Assembly (NCBI GenBank): GCA_963714405.1
Contig: CAVQOH010000003.1
Span: forward strand, 89,936-153,935
Source: JAZGGS01 sp963714405
GTDB taxonomy: Bacteria; Bacteroidota; Ignavibacteria; Ignavibacteriales; Ignavibacteriaceae
Length of the DNA stretch: 64,000 nt
Direction of reading: 5' to 3'
The first letter of the stretch is position 1. Each line of letters begins with the position of its first letter. Positions 38,770-47,777 of this stretch are shown one piece after another. Under the pieces are notes generated by a model. That model had not been told where the DNA came from. It did not search any database and saw only the letters and a program-made list of their open reading frames with translations. The position numbers and the translations under genes are program-made.

Positions 38770-39639
38770 ATGAAAGCTACAAAAAGATTTCTGACACTTC
38801 TTCTTCTTTTAATAACAAACATTTCTTTTTCTCAACATTTAGCACCACTTAAAGTCGGCAATGAATGGATTTATCTTCGAGATAATAATAGACTCACCAA
38901 ATACACAATTGTTGATGATAGTGTAATGGTCGATAGTATACCTTACTACGAAGTAAAAATAAACAACTGGGTACCCCCTATGTTGATGACAAGATATGTT
39001 AGGACAGAGGGAGAGTTTTACAGACTAAAAATGCGTGCTTCGATGTCAGAATTCGAAGAGATTTACTACAAAGAAAATGCTCACGTTGGTGACATATGGT
39101 ACCAGGAATATGATACTGTTTCATACAATGAGGTTTTGGATTCAGCAGTTGTATCAGTTTTCGGTCAAACCGTTACGATGAAACTAGTTCAGGTTAATGC
39201 CGATGGACTACTAGTCCAATACGAGGAATGGTGGACAGAGGAATTTGGGAAACACTTTGAATATGATTTTTGGGGAGTTAAAATGATGCATCTTTATGGA
39301 TGTGTTATTGACAGTGTAGTTTATGGCGATACCTCTTTCTATCCAACATCAATTGATACAGAGATAGGAACTATTAGTGACTATAAATTATATCAAAATT
39401 TTCCCAACCCATTCAATCCAGTTACAACAATTCGATATTCAGTTCCAACAGAAAGTTTTATAACGCTTAAAGTTTACAACAATATTGGTGAGGAAATAAA
39501 AACACTGGTAAATGAACTGCAACCAGTGGGAATATACTCTATTGAATTTAATGCAAAAGATTTACCAAGCGGGGCATACTTCTATACAATCACTACAGGA
39601 AAATTTAGGGAGACAAAGAAGATGGTGTTAATGAAGTGA
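38770..39639 (+). CDS. Secreted T9SS cargo protein, unknown function (paralogue B)
   Basis: A 289-residue protein. The signal peptide ends near S-F-S-Q at 22. Its domain (L-K-V-G-N-E-W-I-Y, then W-T-E-E-F-G-K-H) is a diverged copy of that in the preceding gene, about half identical by eye. The T9SS domain starts F-P-N-P-F-N-P-V-T and ends K-K-M-V-L-M-K. It is preceded by a good ribosome-binding site (GGGGTGA). The next gene begins 7 nt after its stop, so they share a transcript. Confidence 0.85.
   Translation: MKATKRFLTLLLLLITNISFSQHLAPLKVGNEWIYLRDNNRLTKYTIVDDSVMVDSIPYYEVKINNWVPPMLMTRYVRTEGEFYRLKMRASMSEFEEIYYKENAHVGDIWYQEYDTVSYNEVLDSAVVSVFGQTVTMKLVQVNADGLLVQYEEWWTEEFGKHFEYDFWGVKMMHLYGCVIDSVVYGDTSFYPTSIDTEIGTISDYKLYQNFPNPFNPVTTIRYSVPTESFITLKVYNNIGEEIKTLVNELQPVGIYSIEFNAKDLPSGAYFYTITTGKFRETKKMVLMK
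39469..39624 (+). repeat. Sorting-domain repeat, copy 2
   Basis: Second copy of the 156-nt near-identical segment described at 38459-38614. The four differences give V to I, V to A, A to T and one silent change. It lies wholly within coding sequence, in the same frame. Confidence 0.92.
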
Positions 39640-39646
39640 GGACACA

Positions 39647-40888
39647 ATGGGTATAGTTAAATTAGTCATTTTATTCTTGTTAGCTGTGTCTGCTGGCTAT
39701 GCACAAATATGGGAACAAACAGACGGGCCAGCAAATGCAGTTGTTTGGGCAATTGGTATTGATGATGAAGATATAATATATGCTGCAGATAATGCTATTT
39801 TATATAAATCAAAAGATGACGGTGATTCATGGGAATTTGTTTATAATTGGTCATCTGTGGCTACAGAGATTGTTTCCATTGTATTTAATGATAGCAGCGA
39901 TATTTTAGTTGGAACATGGGGGGGTGCAGGAGTTTATCGGTCAACCGACGAAGGGGAAACATGGTTAATACCCAACACGGCACTGCCTAATGTAAATCAT
40001 ATAGCTGTTGGTCATAATAATGACATCATTGCAGCTACTATGCTGAATGTCTGGATTTCAACAGATCATGGTTTTACCTGGGAACAAAAAAATGTAGGAC
40101 TTCCTGCTCAGACAATTGTTATGACTGTACATATGGATAAGAATGGAGATTACTTTATTGGTACATATAGTGGATTGAATAGAATTTATAAATCTACTGA
40201 TTATGGTAATTCTTGGAATGAAGCGGATGATGGAATTCTTTTCTTTGCAGTTGGTTCAATAGAACATAATAGTGAAAATAAACTCTTTGCTGGGGGCTTA
40301 GATGCTTTGGGAATTCAGCGTTCAACAGACGGTGGTGTTTTTTGGGAATACATAACTAATGGACTTCCCATAACAGCAGTTGATTATATAGTTAAATCGA
40401 ACAGTATTGATCACCTATTTGTGGGATTAACAACTGGCGGTGTTTATAAATCCACAAACGATGGCGATAATTGGTTCGACTACAATTCTGGATTATTACT
40501 TAATACTATTCTATCATTAGAATCAAATAGTATGGGTGTGTTGTTTGCAGGAACCGCAGGAAATGGAATTTTCAGGACAGTTCAGTCTACTTTAAGAGTG
40601 GAACCAATTTCTACCAACATCCCTTCAGATTTTTATCTTTTTCAGAACTATCCAAATCCATTTAACCCAATAACTGAAATTAATTACACTATACCTCATA
40701 ACTTAAATGTAATATTAAAAATATTTGATACTTTGGGTAGGGAGATTACTACTCTAATTGATGAGCAAGTAGAAGCGGGTGAACATTCAACAACTTTTTG
40801 TGCAAACAATTTACCAAGTGGTGTTTACTACTATTCACTAATTGCAGGAAAGTATTCACAAACAAAGAAAATGATATTATTGAAATGA
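39647..40888 (+). CDS. Secreted Asp-box (BNR) repeat protein with T9SS sorting domain
   Basis: A 413-residue protein. The signal peptide ends G-Y-A-Q near 20. It has six Asp-box motifs of the form S-x-D-x-G-x-x-W, for example Y-K-S-K-D-D-G-D-S-W, Y-R-S-T-D-E-G-E-T-W and Y-K-S-T-D-Y-G-N-S-W, spaced about 45 residues apart. This is a beta-propeller of the sialidase/VPS10 type. It lacks the R-I-P motif and catalytic residues of a true sialidase, so it is more likely a binding protein. The T9SS domain (Y-P-N-P-F-N-P-I-T) ends K-K-M-I-L-L-K. Confidence 0.88.
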   Translation: MGIVKLVILFLLAVSAGYAQIWEQTDGPANAVVWAIGIDDEDIIYAADNAILYKSKDDGDSWEFVYNWSSVATEIVSIVFNDSSDILVGTWGGAGVYRSTDEGETWLIPNTALPNVNHIAVGHNNDIIAATMLNVWISTDHGFTWEQKNVGLPAQTIVMTVHMDKNGDYFIGTYSGLNRIYKSTDYGNSWNEADDGILFFAVGSIEHNSENKLFAGGLDALGIQRSTDGGVFWEYITNGLPITAVDYIVKSNSIDHLFVGLTTGGVYKSTNDGDNWFDYNSGLLLNTILSLESNSMGVLFAGTAGNGIFRTVQSTLRVEPISTNIPSDFYLFQNYPNPFNPITEINYTIPHNLNVILKIFDTLGREITTLIDEQVEAGEHSTTFCANNLPSGVYYYSLIAGKYSQTKKMILLK

Positions 40889-40891
40889 ACA

Positions 40892-40910
40892 CCTCAATAA
40901 TAAATTGAGG
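40892..40910 (+). terminator. Weak hairpin between two T9SS cargo genes
   Basis: A 7-bp stem, CCTCAAT/ATTGAGG, with a 5-nt AATAA loop right after the stop at 40888. It is followed by AATTTATT rather than a clean T run. It may attenuate rather than end transcription. Confidence 0.4.
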
Positions 40911-40941
40911 AATTTATTAATCATTAACTGGGAGGAATGTT

Positions 40942-42201
40942 ATGAAGTTTATTTCAATTTTTCTAATTTTTTGTTCAACTCTGATTTTCGCACAAGAACC
41001 CCCGTTGGGTTGGTCCAATAGTGAAGTGTTCTTTATTACTACAGGTCTTGGTGCACAAGAAACGATACACTATCATGCTGAACCAATTGGGGCACGATGG
41101 GATGCTGACAATACCAGCCCACCCTCAAATTTTGATCTTACAACAGACTATGGAGAAGGTTGGTATCCTGATGAAAATGATCCAGGAAGAGGAAATGTAG
41201 TCACATCACCAATTATTACATATTATGCAACTACTTGGGGATTTGACTTTATTAATGCAACTCCAATTATAAATGACTATACACTCGCTTACGGTGTGTA
41301 TAGAATTTCAATAGTTGAAAATGGAAGAGATGCATATTTTTTCTTGGACTATAGAGATACAAGATTCAGAACTTATGATATTACACAGGGGTCAGGGATC
41401 GATGTATGGTTTATATACGACGGGGAAAACGACCAATTTGGATACAGGAGGTATAGTTGCCCAATTACTATAGATCCTGAAGATTTCATTGATATTACTG
41501 ATGGTGATTATCTTCCTATTTGGGAAATTAAAGAACAATCAGGTGGACCTTATACATCAGGATTTGAATCCCACTGGAGTAACGCTCTTGTAGGCATTGA
41601 CGATGGAGACAATCACCCTAAAATAGTATGGGGGCCTTACCCCGGAGAATTAGCTGGTACTTTAAAGGAATATTGGGTATATGCTGCTTCACATAATCAT
41701 GGTCAACCACCTGTTACGTTTAACAAGATTGCTGAGGTTGAAGATGATGTCTGGGAATATGTAGATAATACAGTCGAGATCGGGACAGGATATAATGATA
41801 AAACATATTATGTAAAAGCAATGTACGAAGATGCTCAACGTGAAGAAAAAACTACCTCGGCAACTAATAGCATCACCTATCAACTTACAATTCCGGATAA
41901 AATTAATTTAGGTTATTTGCATAACAAGTTAAATAGTACAGAATATGGATTAGAGCAAAATCATCCTAATCCCTTCAACCCAGCTACAAGGATAGATTAC
42001 TCACTCAAATATGATGGGATAGTTAACCTGGTGATTTATGATGTGCTTGGAAGAGAAATAACTACACTGGTAAATGAGAACAAACCTGCAGGGAACTATT
42101 CAGTTGAGTTTAATGCGGGTGACTTGCCAAGCGGTATATATTTCTACAATTTAAAAGCTGGAACTTATACAGAAATTAAGAAAATGTTACTTTTAAAATA
42201 A
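40942..42201 (+). CDS. Secreted T9SS cargo protein, unknown function
   Basis: A 419-residue protein. The signal peptide ends I-F-A-Q near 18. The body is rich in Asp, Gly, Tyr and Trp, with no family that I recognise. It contains a stretch of alternating strands around W-F-I-Y-D-G-E-N-D-Q, and a later W-V-Y-A-A-S-H-N-H that looks fibronectin-like. The T9SS domain is close to consensus (H-P-N-P-F-N-P-A-T, ending K-K-M-L-L-L-K). It has a strong ribosome-binding site (GGGAGGA). It is the last of four tandem cargo genes and faces the redoxin gene 10 nt away. Confidence 0.8.
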   Translation: MKFISIFLIFCSTLIFAQEPPLGWSNSEVFFITTGLGAQETIHYHAEPIGARWDADNTSPPSNFDLTTDYGEGWYPDENDPGRGNVVTSPIITYYATTWGFDFINATPIINDYTLAYGVYRISIVENGRDAYFFLDYRDTRFRTYDITQGSGIDVWFIYDGENDQFGYRRYSCPITIDPEDFIDITDGDYLPIWEIKEQSGGPYTSGFESHWSNALVGIDDGDNHPKIVWGPYPGELAGTLKEYWVYAASHNHGQPPVTFNKIAEVEDDVWEYVDNTVEIGTGYNDKTYYVKAMYEDAQREEKTTSATNSITYQLTIPDKINLGYLHNKLNSTEYGLEQNHPNPFNPATRIDYSLKYDGIVNLVIYDVLGREITTLVNENKPAGNYSVEFNAGDLPSGIYFYNLKAGTYTEIKKMLLLK

Positions 42202-42211
42202 TTCAGTTTAA

Positions 42212-42751
42212 TCACTTCCACTTAATTGTGCAGCCAATTGTAAAAGTTTCGGGTACGGAAATTTCCTTCCCTTCAAGTAACTCATTTAATGCATCACGCA
42301 GATAATGGTTTTCAACTTTATTTGGATCCTGCCAGTTATCATCGATTTTTCCATGAAAAGCTAATTTTCTATCTTTATCAAAAAGAAAAATCTCCGGTGT
42401 ATGAGTTGCATCGTAAGCTTTTGCAATACTTTGGTCTTCATCTCTTAAATAAACAAAGTTAAAGCCTTCACTCTTTGCTCTTTTTTTCATCTCTTCAAAT
42501 GAATCTTCCGGATAATTAACTGCATCATTCGGATTTATTGCAACTACCGCAACACCTTTATCTGCGTAATCTTTCTGCAGCTCCTTCATTCTTCCCTCAT
42601 AAGCTTTTACATAAGGACAATGGTTACAGCTAAAAATAATTACCAATGCCTCTTTATCTGTAAAAGAGCTGAGCGAATAATTTTTATCATCTGTTCCAAC
42701 TAAATTGAAATCAGGTGCATGTGAACCGGGTTTTAATTTATCTGTTGCCAT
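42212..42751 (-). CDS. Thioredoxin-fold redoxin (AhpC/TSA-like)
   Basis: A 179-residue protein without signal peptide. It starts G-S-H-A-P-D-F-N-L, typical of peroxiredoxin/ResA-like proteins. The redox site is F-S-C-N-H-C-P-Y-V near residues 40-48, a C-x-x-C motif, and T-P-E-I-F-L-F supplies the cis-Pro. This matches the 'thioredoxin family protein' group with C-N-H-C-P-Y, probably a cytoplasmic thiol reductase or peroxidase. It ends convergently with the preceding T9SS gene. Confidence 0.88.
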   Translation of the reverse strand: MATDKLKPGSHAPDFNLVGTDDKNYSLSSFTDKEALVIIFSCNHCPYVKAYEGRMKELQKDYADKGVAVVAINPNDAVNYPEDSFEEMKKRAKSEGFNFVYLRDEDQSIAKAYDATHTPEIFLFDKDRKLAFHGKIDDNWQDPNKVENHYLRDALNELLEGKEISVPETFTIGCTIKWK

Positions 42752-42820
42752 ATCTTTCCTTTAAATCATTTATTTTCACTTTAGTAAATAAAATTCTTAA
42801 TAATTAAATTGATAATTGTA

Positions 42821-44287
42821 ATGTTAAGATATCTTTTTCTTATAACAATATTTTTTACAGAGTTTGCGATGGCACAAAATAATCAGCTTGCGTGGGATCT
42901 TTATCATAGTTATGAAAATTATAAAGAAACTTCATTAACAAATCGCCGATTTAAACATTCAGATATACTTCCGTTAATCGAGCAGTTAAAAGATAAAGAT
43001 ATTTTTAATGTTTCTAAAGTTGGAGAATCTGCTGAAGGAAGAGAAATTAATTTGATTTCTGTTGGAAATGGAAAGAAAAAGATTTTTTTATGGTCTCAAA
43101 TGCATGGCAATGAACCTACCGCAACTGCTGCAATTTTTGATATTTTCAATTTGTTTTTGGCAGATAATGATTTTATTGAGTTTAAGAAAAATCTTTTTGA
43201 AAAAACCACAATTCACTTTCTGCCAATGGTAAATCCAGATGGAGCAGAATTATTCCAGAGAAGAAATATTTTTGAAATTGATCTTAACCGTGATGCGGTA
43301 AGACAGCAAACTCCCGAAGCAAAAATTCTAAAAGATGTTTTTGATAGCTTAAAAGCTGATTTTGGATTTAACCTGCACGACCAGGGAAGAGAATATTCTG
43401 CTGGAAATAGTTTTAAAAGTGCTGCAATATCATTTTTAGCTCCTGCACCTGATTTTCAAAAATCCCTAACCGATGTCAGAGAACGATCAATGAAATTGAT
43501 TGTTGAAATGTATAATACTCTATCAGAATTTATTCCGGGACACATTGGAAAATATTCTGATGAATATGAACCACGAGCTTTTGGTGATAATTTTACAAAA
43601 TGGGGAACTAGTACAGTTCTTTTAGAAACCGGCGGCTGGATTGATGATCGTGAAAAGCAATTCTTGCGCAAGATAAATTTTATTGCTTTACTAACTGCAT
43701 TCCAGAGTATAGCAGATGATTCCTATGTTATTAAGGGGATAAGCACTTACTCAACTATCCCGGATAATGAAAAGATGATGATGGATTTTATTATTAGGAA
43801 TCTTTCAATTAGTAATGGTCTAAATGAATATAAAATTGATGTTGGAATAAATTACGAAGAAGTAAACATCAATAAAGCAAAGGAATTTTATTATAAAGCA
43901 AAAGTAGAAGATTTAGGTGATCTTTCGGTTTTTCATGGTTACAAAGAAATCGATTTGAACGGGTATAAAATTGAACCCGGGAAAACATATCCGATGAGTG
44001 TCAATTCCGTTGAAGAACTTGAAAGAATAAATCCATTAGAGCTTTTTAGTTATGGTTATATAAATGTAATCCTAAATCTGCCAGATTACAATGAAGTGTT
44101 ATCAAAATTTCCATTCAATATTTTTACAAATGCAGAAATCAATCTGGATGAAAAAATAAAAGTTGATGGAATTTCAAATTTTACTATCAAGAAAGATGAT
44201 ATTATAAAATATGTTGTAGTAAATGGTTTTTTAATTGATATTGAAAAACCAGCAGAATATGATGGGAATGGTTTAATTTTTAAGTAA
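42821..44287 (+). CDS. M14-family zinc carboxypeptidase, secreted
   Basis: A 488-residue protein from the ATG at 42821; a TTG at 42809 would only add four residues. The signal peptide ends A-M-A-Q near residue 19. The zinc ligands are in Q-M-H-G-N-E-P-T (H-x-x-E) and, further on, F-N-L-H-D-Q. I-D-L-N-R-D-A and L-L-E-T-G-G-W are also conserved in M14 enzymes; the latter carries the catalytic Glu. No T9SS domain is present, so it is probably periplasmic. Which peptides it trims (muropeptide or dietary) is not evident. Confidence 0.88.
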   Translation: MLRYLFLITIFFTEFAMAQNNQLAWDLYHSYENYKETSLTNRRFKHSDILPLIEQLKDKDIFNVSKVGESAEGREINLISVGNGKKKIFLWSQMHGNEPTATAAIFDIFNLFLADNDFIEFKKNLFEKTTIHFLPMVNPDGAELFQRRNIFEIDLNRDAVRQQTPEAKILKDVFDSLKADFGFNLHDQGREYSAGNSFKSAAISFLAPAPDFQKSLTDVRERSMKLIVEMYNTLSEFIPGHIGKYSDEYEPRAFGDNFTKWGTSTVLLETGGWIDDREKQFLRKINFIALLTAFQSIADDSYVIKGISTYSTIPDNEKMMMDFIIRNLSISNGLNEYKIDVGINYEEVNINKAKEFYYKAKVEDLGDLSVFHGYKEIDLNGYKIEPGKTYPMSVNSVEELERINPLELFSYGYINVILNLPDYNEVLSKFPFNIFTNAEINLDEKIKVDGISNFTIKKDDIIKYVVVNGFLIDIEKPAEYDGNGLIFK

Positions 44288-44395
44288 AACAGCATTTCTT
44301 ATAGAATTTTATTTATTATCATCAGCAATATGATTTGATTATAGTACAATTCTTTGATATTTTTGTGGTTCGATTTATTTTATGTTGAGGATAAA

Positions 44396-44776
44396 GTGGC
44401 ACGATTAAAAAATATTGATGCTTTCTGTTCTTCGTGTAATTCCGTTCAAAAAATGGAAATTACAGGCGAATTGAATGGCGAAGATATGGTTGATAAAAGA
44501 TGGGCAAAGTGTAAAAAATGTAAGCAATCGATGGTGATTGATCTTAAAGTAGATGTGGATTCGGTTGATACCTCGATGGAAGGAATTGAGGCAAAAGATT
44601 GCACTGTATATTCGCCAACGAAATCCTATGTTCTGGGCGAACCGATTTATCATAAGAATTGGGATGATTTCGGAAAAGTAGTTTCTAAAGAGATTTTATC
44701 AAACGGCAAAAAATCTATTGCTGTTGAATTCCAGAAATCTGGATTAAAGAAATTAATTGAATCATTAAATAACTAA
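44396..44776 (+). CDS. Small zinc-ribbon protein
   Basis: A 126-residue protein from a GTG at 44396, chosen because GAGGATAAA precedes it and it reads M-A-R-L-K-N-I-D-A-F; an upstream ATG at 44354 lacks that. The zinc ribbon has C-S-S-C near residue 11 and C-K-K-C near residue 38. The C-terminal half (K-S-Y-V-L-G-E-P-I-Y-H, then F-G-K-V-V) looks like a small SH3-like barrel, as in CarD- or KOW-type proteins. Function unknown. rpsU starts 24 nt later, so a link to ribosomes or transcription is possible. Confidence 0.72.
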   Translation: MARLKNIDAFCSSCNSVQKMEITGELNGEDMVDKRWAKCKKCKQSMVIDLKVDVDSVDTSMEGIEAKDCTVYSPTKSYVLGEPIYHKNWDDFGKVVSKEILSNGKKSIAVEFQKSGLKKLIESLNN

Positions 44777-44784
44777 ACTACCGG

Positions 44785-44794
44785 AAAGAGGTGA
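44785..44794 (+). promoter_or_regulatory. Strong ribosome-binding site that sets the rpsU TTG start
   Basis: AAAGAGGTGA pairs well with the 3' end of 16S rRNA. The core GAGGTGA is six nucleotides from the TTG at 44801. It is the best Shine-Dalgarno match seen in the window and decides for the non-ATG start. Confidence 0.75.
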
Positions 44795-44800
44795 GAAATA

Positions 44801-44989
44801 TTGGTTGGCATAACCATAGGTGAAAACGAACCTATTGATAAAGCGTTAAGAAGATTTAAGAAAAAGTATGAAAGATCTGGTGTTCTTAAAGAATTTAAAA
44901 AGAGAACTTTTTTTGTAAAGCCCTCTATTAAAAAACGGATGGAAAAAATAAAAGCTACCAGGCGGGCACATAGACCCGATAATTACTAA
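44801..44989 (+). CDS. rpsU: Ribosomal protein bS21
   Basis: A 62-residue, very basic protein of the small ribosomal subunit. The sequence begins V-G-I-T-I-G-E-N-E-P-I-D-K-A-L-R-R-F, the family start, and has a Lys/Arg-rich helix in the C-terminal half. The start is TTG at 44801, supported by a strong ribosome-binding site. bS21 helps initiation on mRNAs by stabilising the anti-Shine-Dalgarno region, and in some Bacteroidota it is self-regulated; that may explain the strong site and weak start codon. A terminator follows. Confidence 0.95.
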   Translation: MVGITIGENEPIDKALRRFKKKYERSGVLKEFKKRTFFVKPSIKKRMEKIKATRRAHRPDNY

Positions 44990-44996
44990 AAAATTT

Positions 44997-45016
44997 AGCC
45001 CTTCTTTTGAAGGGCT
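44997..45016. terminator. Terminator after rpsU, shared with the LOG-family gene
   Basis: An 8-bp stem, AGCCCTTC/GAAGGGCT, with a TTTT loop followed by T5 on the + strand. On the minus strand it follows the LOG gene stop at 45023 and precedes AAATTTTTT, so it can work both ways. Confidence 0.9.
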
Positions 45017-45022
45017 TTTTTA

Positions 45023-45883
45023 TTATTTAATTCTTAGCACCGGCTCAATCACTTCAGGTTCTTTCTCTTTAGCATAGTACATTCTAAGATGTTTTATAAT
45101 TGCCTCATAAGCCTGGTCCAGGTTATTACAAAAAGTAAACAACTTAAGATCCGAAGCACTGATTAATCCTTTATCAACAAGAGCTTCAAAGTTTATAATG
45201 CTTTTCCAATATTTTTCATCATAAATTATTAGTGCAAGTTTTTTTCTGATTTTATCAGTTTGAACAAGTGTAAGCACTTCAAATAGTTCATCCATTGTTC
45301 CAAATCCGCCGGGAAATATCACAAATGCTTTTGATAAATATGCAAACCAAAACTTGCGCATAAAAAAGTAATGAAATTCAAAACTTAATTCAGGTGTTAC
45401 ATATCTGTTTACAAATTGCTCGTAAGGAATGCTGATATTCAACCCCACAGAATATCCTCCGGCTTTTTTTGCACCTTTATTTGCGGCTTCCATAATACCC
45501 GGGCCGCCGCCTGTACACACTATAAACCTGTTAGCGTTTGTTTCAAGATTTAAAGACCATTCTGTAATTCTCCGTGAAAGTTCAACTGCATCTTCGTAGT
45601 ATTTGGACATATCTACCATCAATTGTGATTGTCTTAATTCAGCTGCAAACTTTGAAGTAGTTTTAGGATTCTTATTTTTAATTTCATTATATGCTTTCAT
45701 TGCATCGCGTTTTGATTTTAATCGTGCTGATCCAAAAAATACAATTGTATCCATAATTTTATGTTTTCGGAATTTACCTCGTGGCTGCAAATATTCCGTT
45801 AACATTCTTATTGATCTGCCATCCGGTGATTCTAGAAATTCACGGTTCTCGTATGCTTTTTTTGGTTTACTGAATTTTGCCAT
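45023..45883 (-). CDS. LOG-family protein (cytokinin riboside phosphoribohydrolase-like)
   Basis: A 286-residue nucleotide-processing protein. It has the family motifs G-G-G-P-G-I-M-E-A-A-N-K-G-A and P-G-G-F-G-T-M-D-E-L-F-E, which form the phosphoribohydrolase active site. It is larger than plant-type LOG (about 190 residues) and has a ~60-residue N-terminal extension plus F-F-G-S-A-R. Related bacterial proteins were once called lysine decarboxylases, or are PpnN-like nucleotide monophosphate hydrolases. No decarboxylase features are present. Confidence 0.88.
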   Translation of the reverse strand: MAKFSKPKKAYENREFLESPDGRSIRMLTEYLQPRGKFRKHKIMDTIVFFGSARLKSKRDAMKAYNEIKNKNPKTTSKFAAELRQSQLMVDMSKYYEDAVELSRRITEWSLNLETNANRFIVCTGGGPGIMEAANKGAKKAGGYSVGLNISIPYEQFVNRYVTPELSFEFHYFFMRKFWFAYLSKAFVIFPGGFGTMDELFEVLTLVQTDKIRKKLALIIYDEKYWKSIINFEALVDKGLISASDLKLFTFCNNLDQAYEAIIKHLRMYYAKEKEPEVIEPVLRIK

Positions 45884-46018
45884 AATTTATTTTAATTTTT
45901 GAAGTGTTAATCTTTTATATTTGCTTAATTAATATTTCAAGTTAAAAATTGAACAGTAAAATTAACTCTATTCGTTGTTAATTCAAATAAAATTTTATTT
46001 AAGCATTCCAAAAAAATT

Positions 46019-47316
46019 ATGAAATTAAAAATTATTTTATTGCTGGCAGCGCTGTGCACCTTTAATGTTGCAGGTGGAGATAATGATATTAGAATAAAGA
46101 TTAATAATATTCTTAATATACTTCCTGCTGGTACGCGCGTCGGAATACTAGTATATAATCCCTTACACGTGATACGGTTTTTTCAATCAATCATACAGAG
46201 TCTATGATACCAGCTTCAAATACAAAACTTTTTACAACCGCTACAGCCTTGGAAATTATGGGGGGAGATTATACACTCTCAACTCAAATATTAACTGATG
46301 ATTCTGATTTAACTGATGGTAAAGTTGATGGGAATATTTATATAAAAGGTCTTGGTAATTCCATATTTACTTCGGAAAAATTAGATGGAATGGTTGAAGA
46401 TTTATATGAGCTTGGCATTAAAAAAGTTACCGGGAATGTTATTGGTGATGATACATTTTTTGACGATATATACACACGCGATGACTGGATTAAAGATGAA
46501 AATGCAAATGTAAAACTTGCACCTATTTCAGCACTTGTGATTGATGGAAATAAGACTAAAGTAAGAAAAAAAGAAGGGGAAGATTAAGAACTTATACGGT
46601 TAATGTTTCCAATCCTCCATTATTTGCAGCGGAACAACTTTTAGAAAAAATGGCTGGACTTGAAATAAATCTTGAAGGGACAGCTTTAAAGGGTGAAACT
46701 CCTCTAACAGCACGTCTTCTGCTTGAAGAGACTATTCAGATTGAGAGAGATGATAAAATTTATTAATAAAAACAGCAACAATTTTTTAGCAGAATGCTTG
46801 TTTAAAACAATCGGTGCAGTTGCAAGCAACAAACAAGGCAACTCATTTTATTCAACACAAGCAATTCTTACTTTTATTGAAGATAACGGGATATATTCTA
46901 AAGGCACTTCTATTGTGGATGGATCTGGTATTTCTCGATTTGATCAGGTTACAGCCGGAGCTGTTGTTGGATTGCTGGAACGCATGTATTTTGATATAAA
47001 AAACTATGATGATTTTTATAACTCGCTGAGCATTGCCGGTGTGGATGGAACTCTAAGTGAAAGAATGTATAATAGCTCCGCCGCAAATAATTTTAGAGGA
47101 AAAACCGGAACTCTAAATGGAGTTTCCTCTCTATCCGGTTATTTATACACAGCTGGTGGGGATGATTTAATCATCTGTATAATTTTTGAATTTAATAGTG
47201 GGAGATGGGACAATTACAGAGATATTCAGGATGAAATTGTTGAATTACTTTCAGATTGGAAACAAGAAAACCCTGAAGATATAATTCAACAGGGCTCAAA
47301 AGAAAATTCAAATTAA
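46019..47316 (+). pseudogene. dacB: D-Ala-D-Ala carboxypeptidase (PBP4/DacB), frameshifted
   Basis: A periplasmic penicillin-binding protein that trims or cleaves peptidoglycan cross-links. A signal peptide comes first. The catalytic S-x-x-K, in P-A-S-N-T-K-L-F-T, is encoded near 46213-46230. The S-x-N motif is in N-K-N-S-N-N-F-L near 46770-46790. The third motif, G-K-T-G-T-L, is near 47098-47115. At least three shifts separate these parts: near 46165, near 46570 (A/G-rich run) and near 46745. All motifs are intact once frames are joined, and length is normal (about 430 codons). Consensus errors are more likely than gene loss. Confidence 0.87.
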
Positions 47317-47321
47317 AGCAG

Positions 47322-47683
47322 TTACTCTCTTTCAGGATTTTCAGTTTCCTGTGGTAATTGATTTTGCTGAGGTAATGTGGGCGTTTGCGGAACGGTTTGC
47401 TGACCAGATTCCTGTATAATACTTCTCTGCTCTGGAGTTACCTTACCCGGTAAAAAGAATAAGTTAATTACTAGTGCGAGAACAGCCACTATTCCTCCAA
47501 GCCACCAGGTAGCTCTGCTTAAAAAATCTGCTGTGCGTCTGGTTCCAAACATTGAACCCATACTTCCACCCGCGCCGCCAAAAGTTCCTGCTAAACCGCT
47601 ACCTTTACTCGCCTGAAGTAAGAACAACAATTATTAGCAGTAATGAAATGATGGCTGCTATTAGAAACTAATAATGTATACAT
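47322..47683 (-). pseudogene. secG: Preprotein translocase subunit SecG, frameshifted
   Basis: Small inner-membrane partner of SecYE. The ATG at 47683 is preceded by AGGAG. The first transmembrane segment lies at 47670-47635, but one or two shifts interrupt it. The frame then reads Q-A-S-K-G-S-G-L-A-G, the conserved cytoplasmic loop, followed by G-T-R-R-T-A-D-F-L and a second membrane helix. The tail is Gln/Pro-rich. About 120 codons in total, the usual length. With the broken secA it is the second Sec gene affected. Confidence 0.88.
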
Positions 47684-47703
47684 AATATTTCTCCTAAAAT
47701 TTG

Positions 47704-47777
47704 TAGCGGGGGAGGGATTCGAACCCCCGACACGTGGATTATGATTCCACTGCTCTAACCAACTGAGCTACCCCGCC
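47704..47777 (-). tRNA. tRNA with CAU anticodon, probably elongator tRNA-Met
   Basis: A 74-nt cloverleaf. The acceptor stem GGCGGGG pairs with CCCCGCT (a G-U at the end), and the D-arm AGCTCAGTTGGTTAGAGC is standard. The anticodon arm is GTGGA-ATCATAA-TCCAC with CAT in the loop, followed by a T-arm with TTCGAAT. The CCA end is not encoded. A CAU anticodon could be elongator Met, initiator or the TilS-modified Ile. The G1-U72 end pair and the D-arm argue against an initiator. Met and Ile2 cannot be strictly separated here. Confidence 0.9.

Noticed and set aside
39647..40888. Sialidase, because of six Asp-box motifs
   Set aside because: The R-I-P motif and catalytic Arg triad, Asp and Tyr are not apparent; Asp-boxes alone mark many non-enzymatic propellers.
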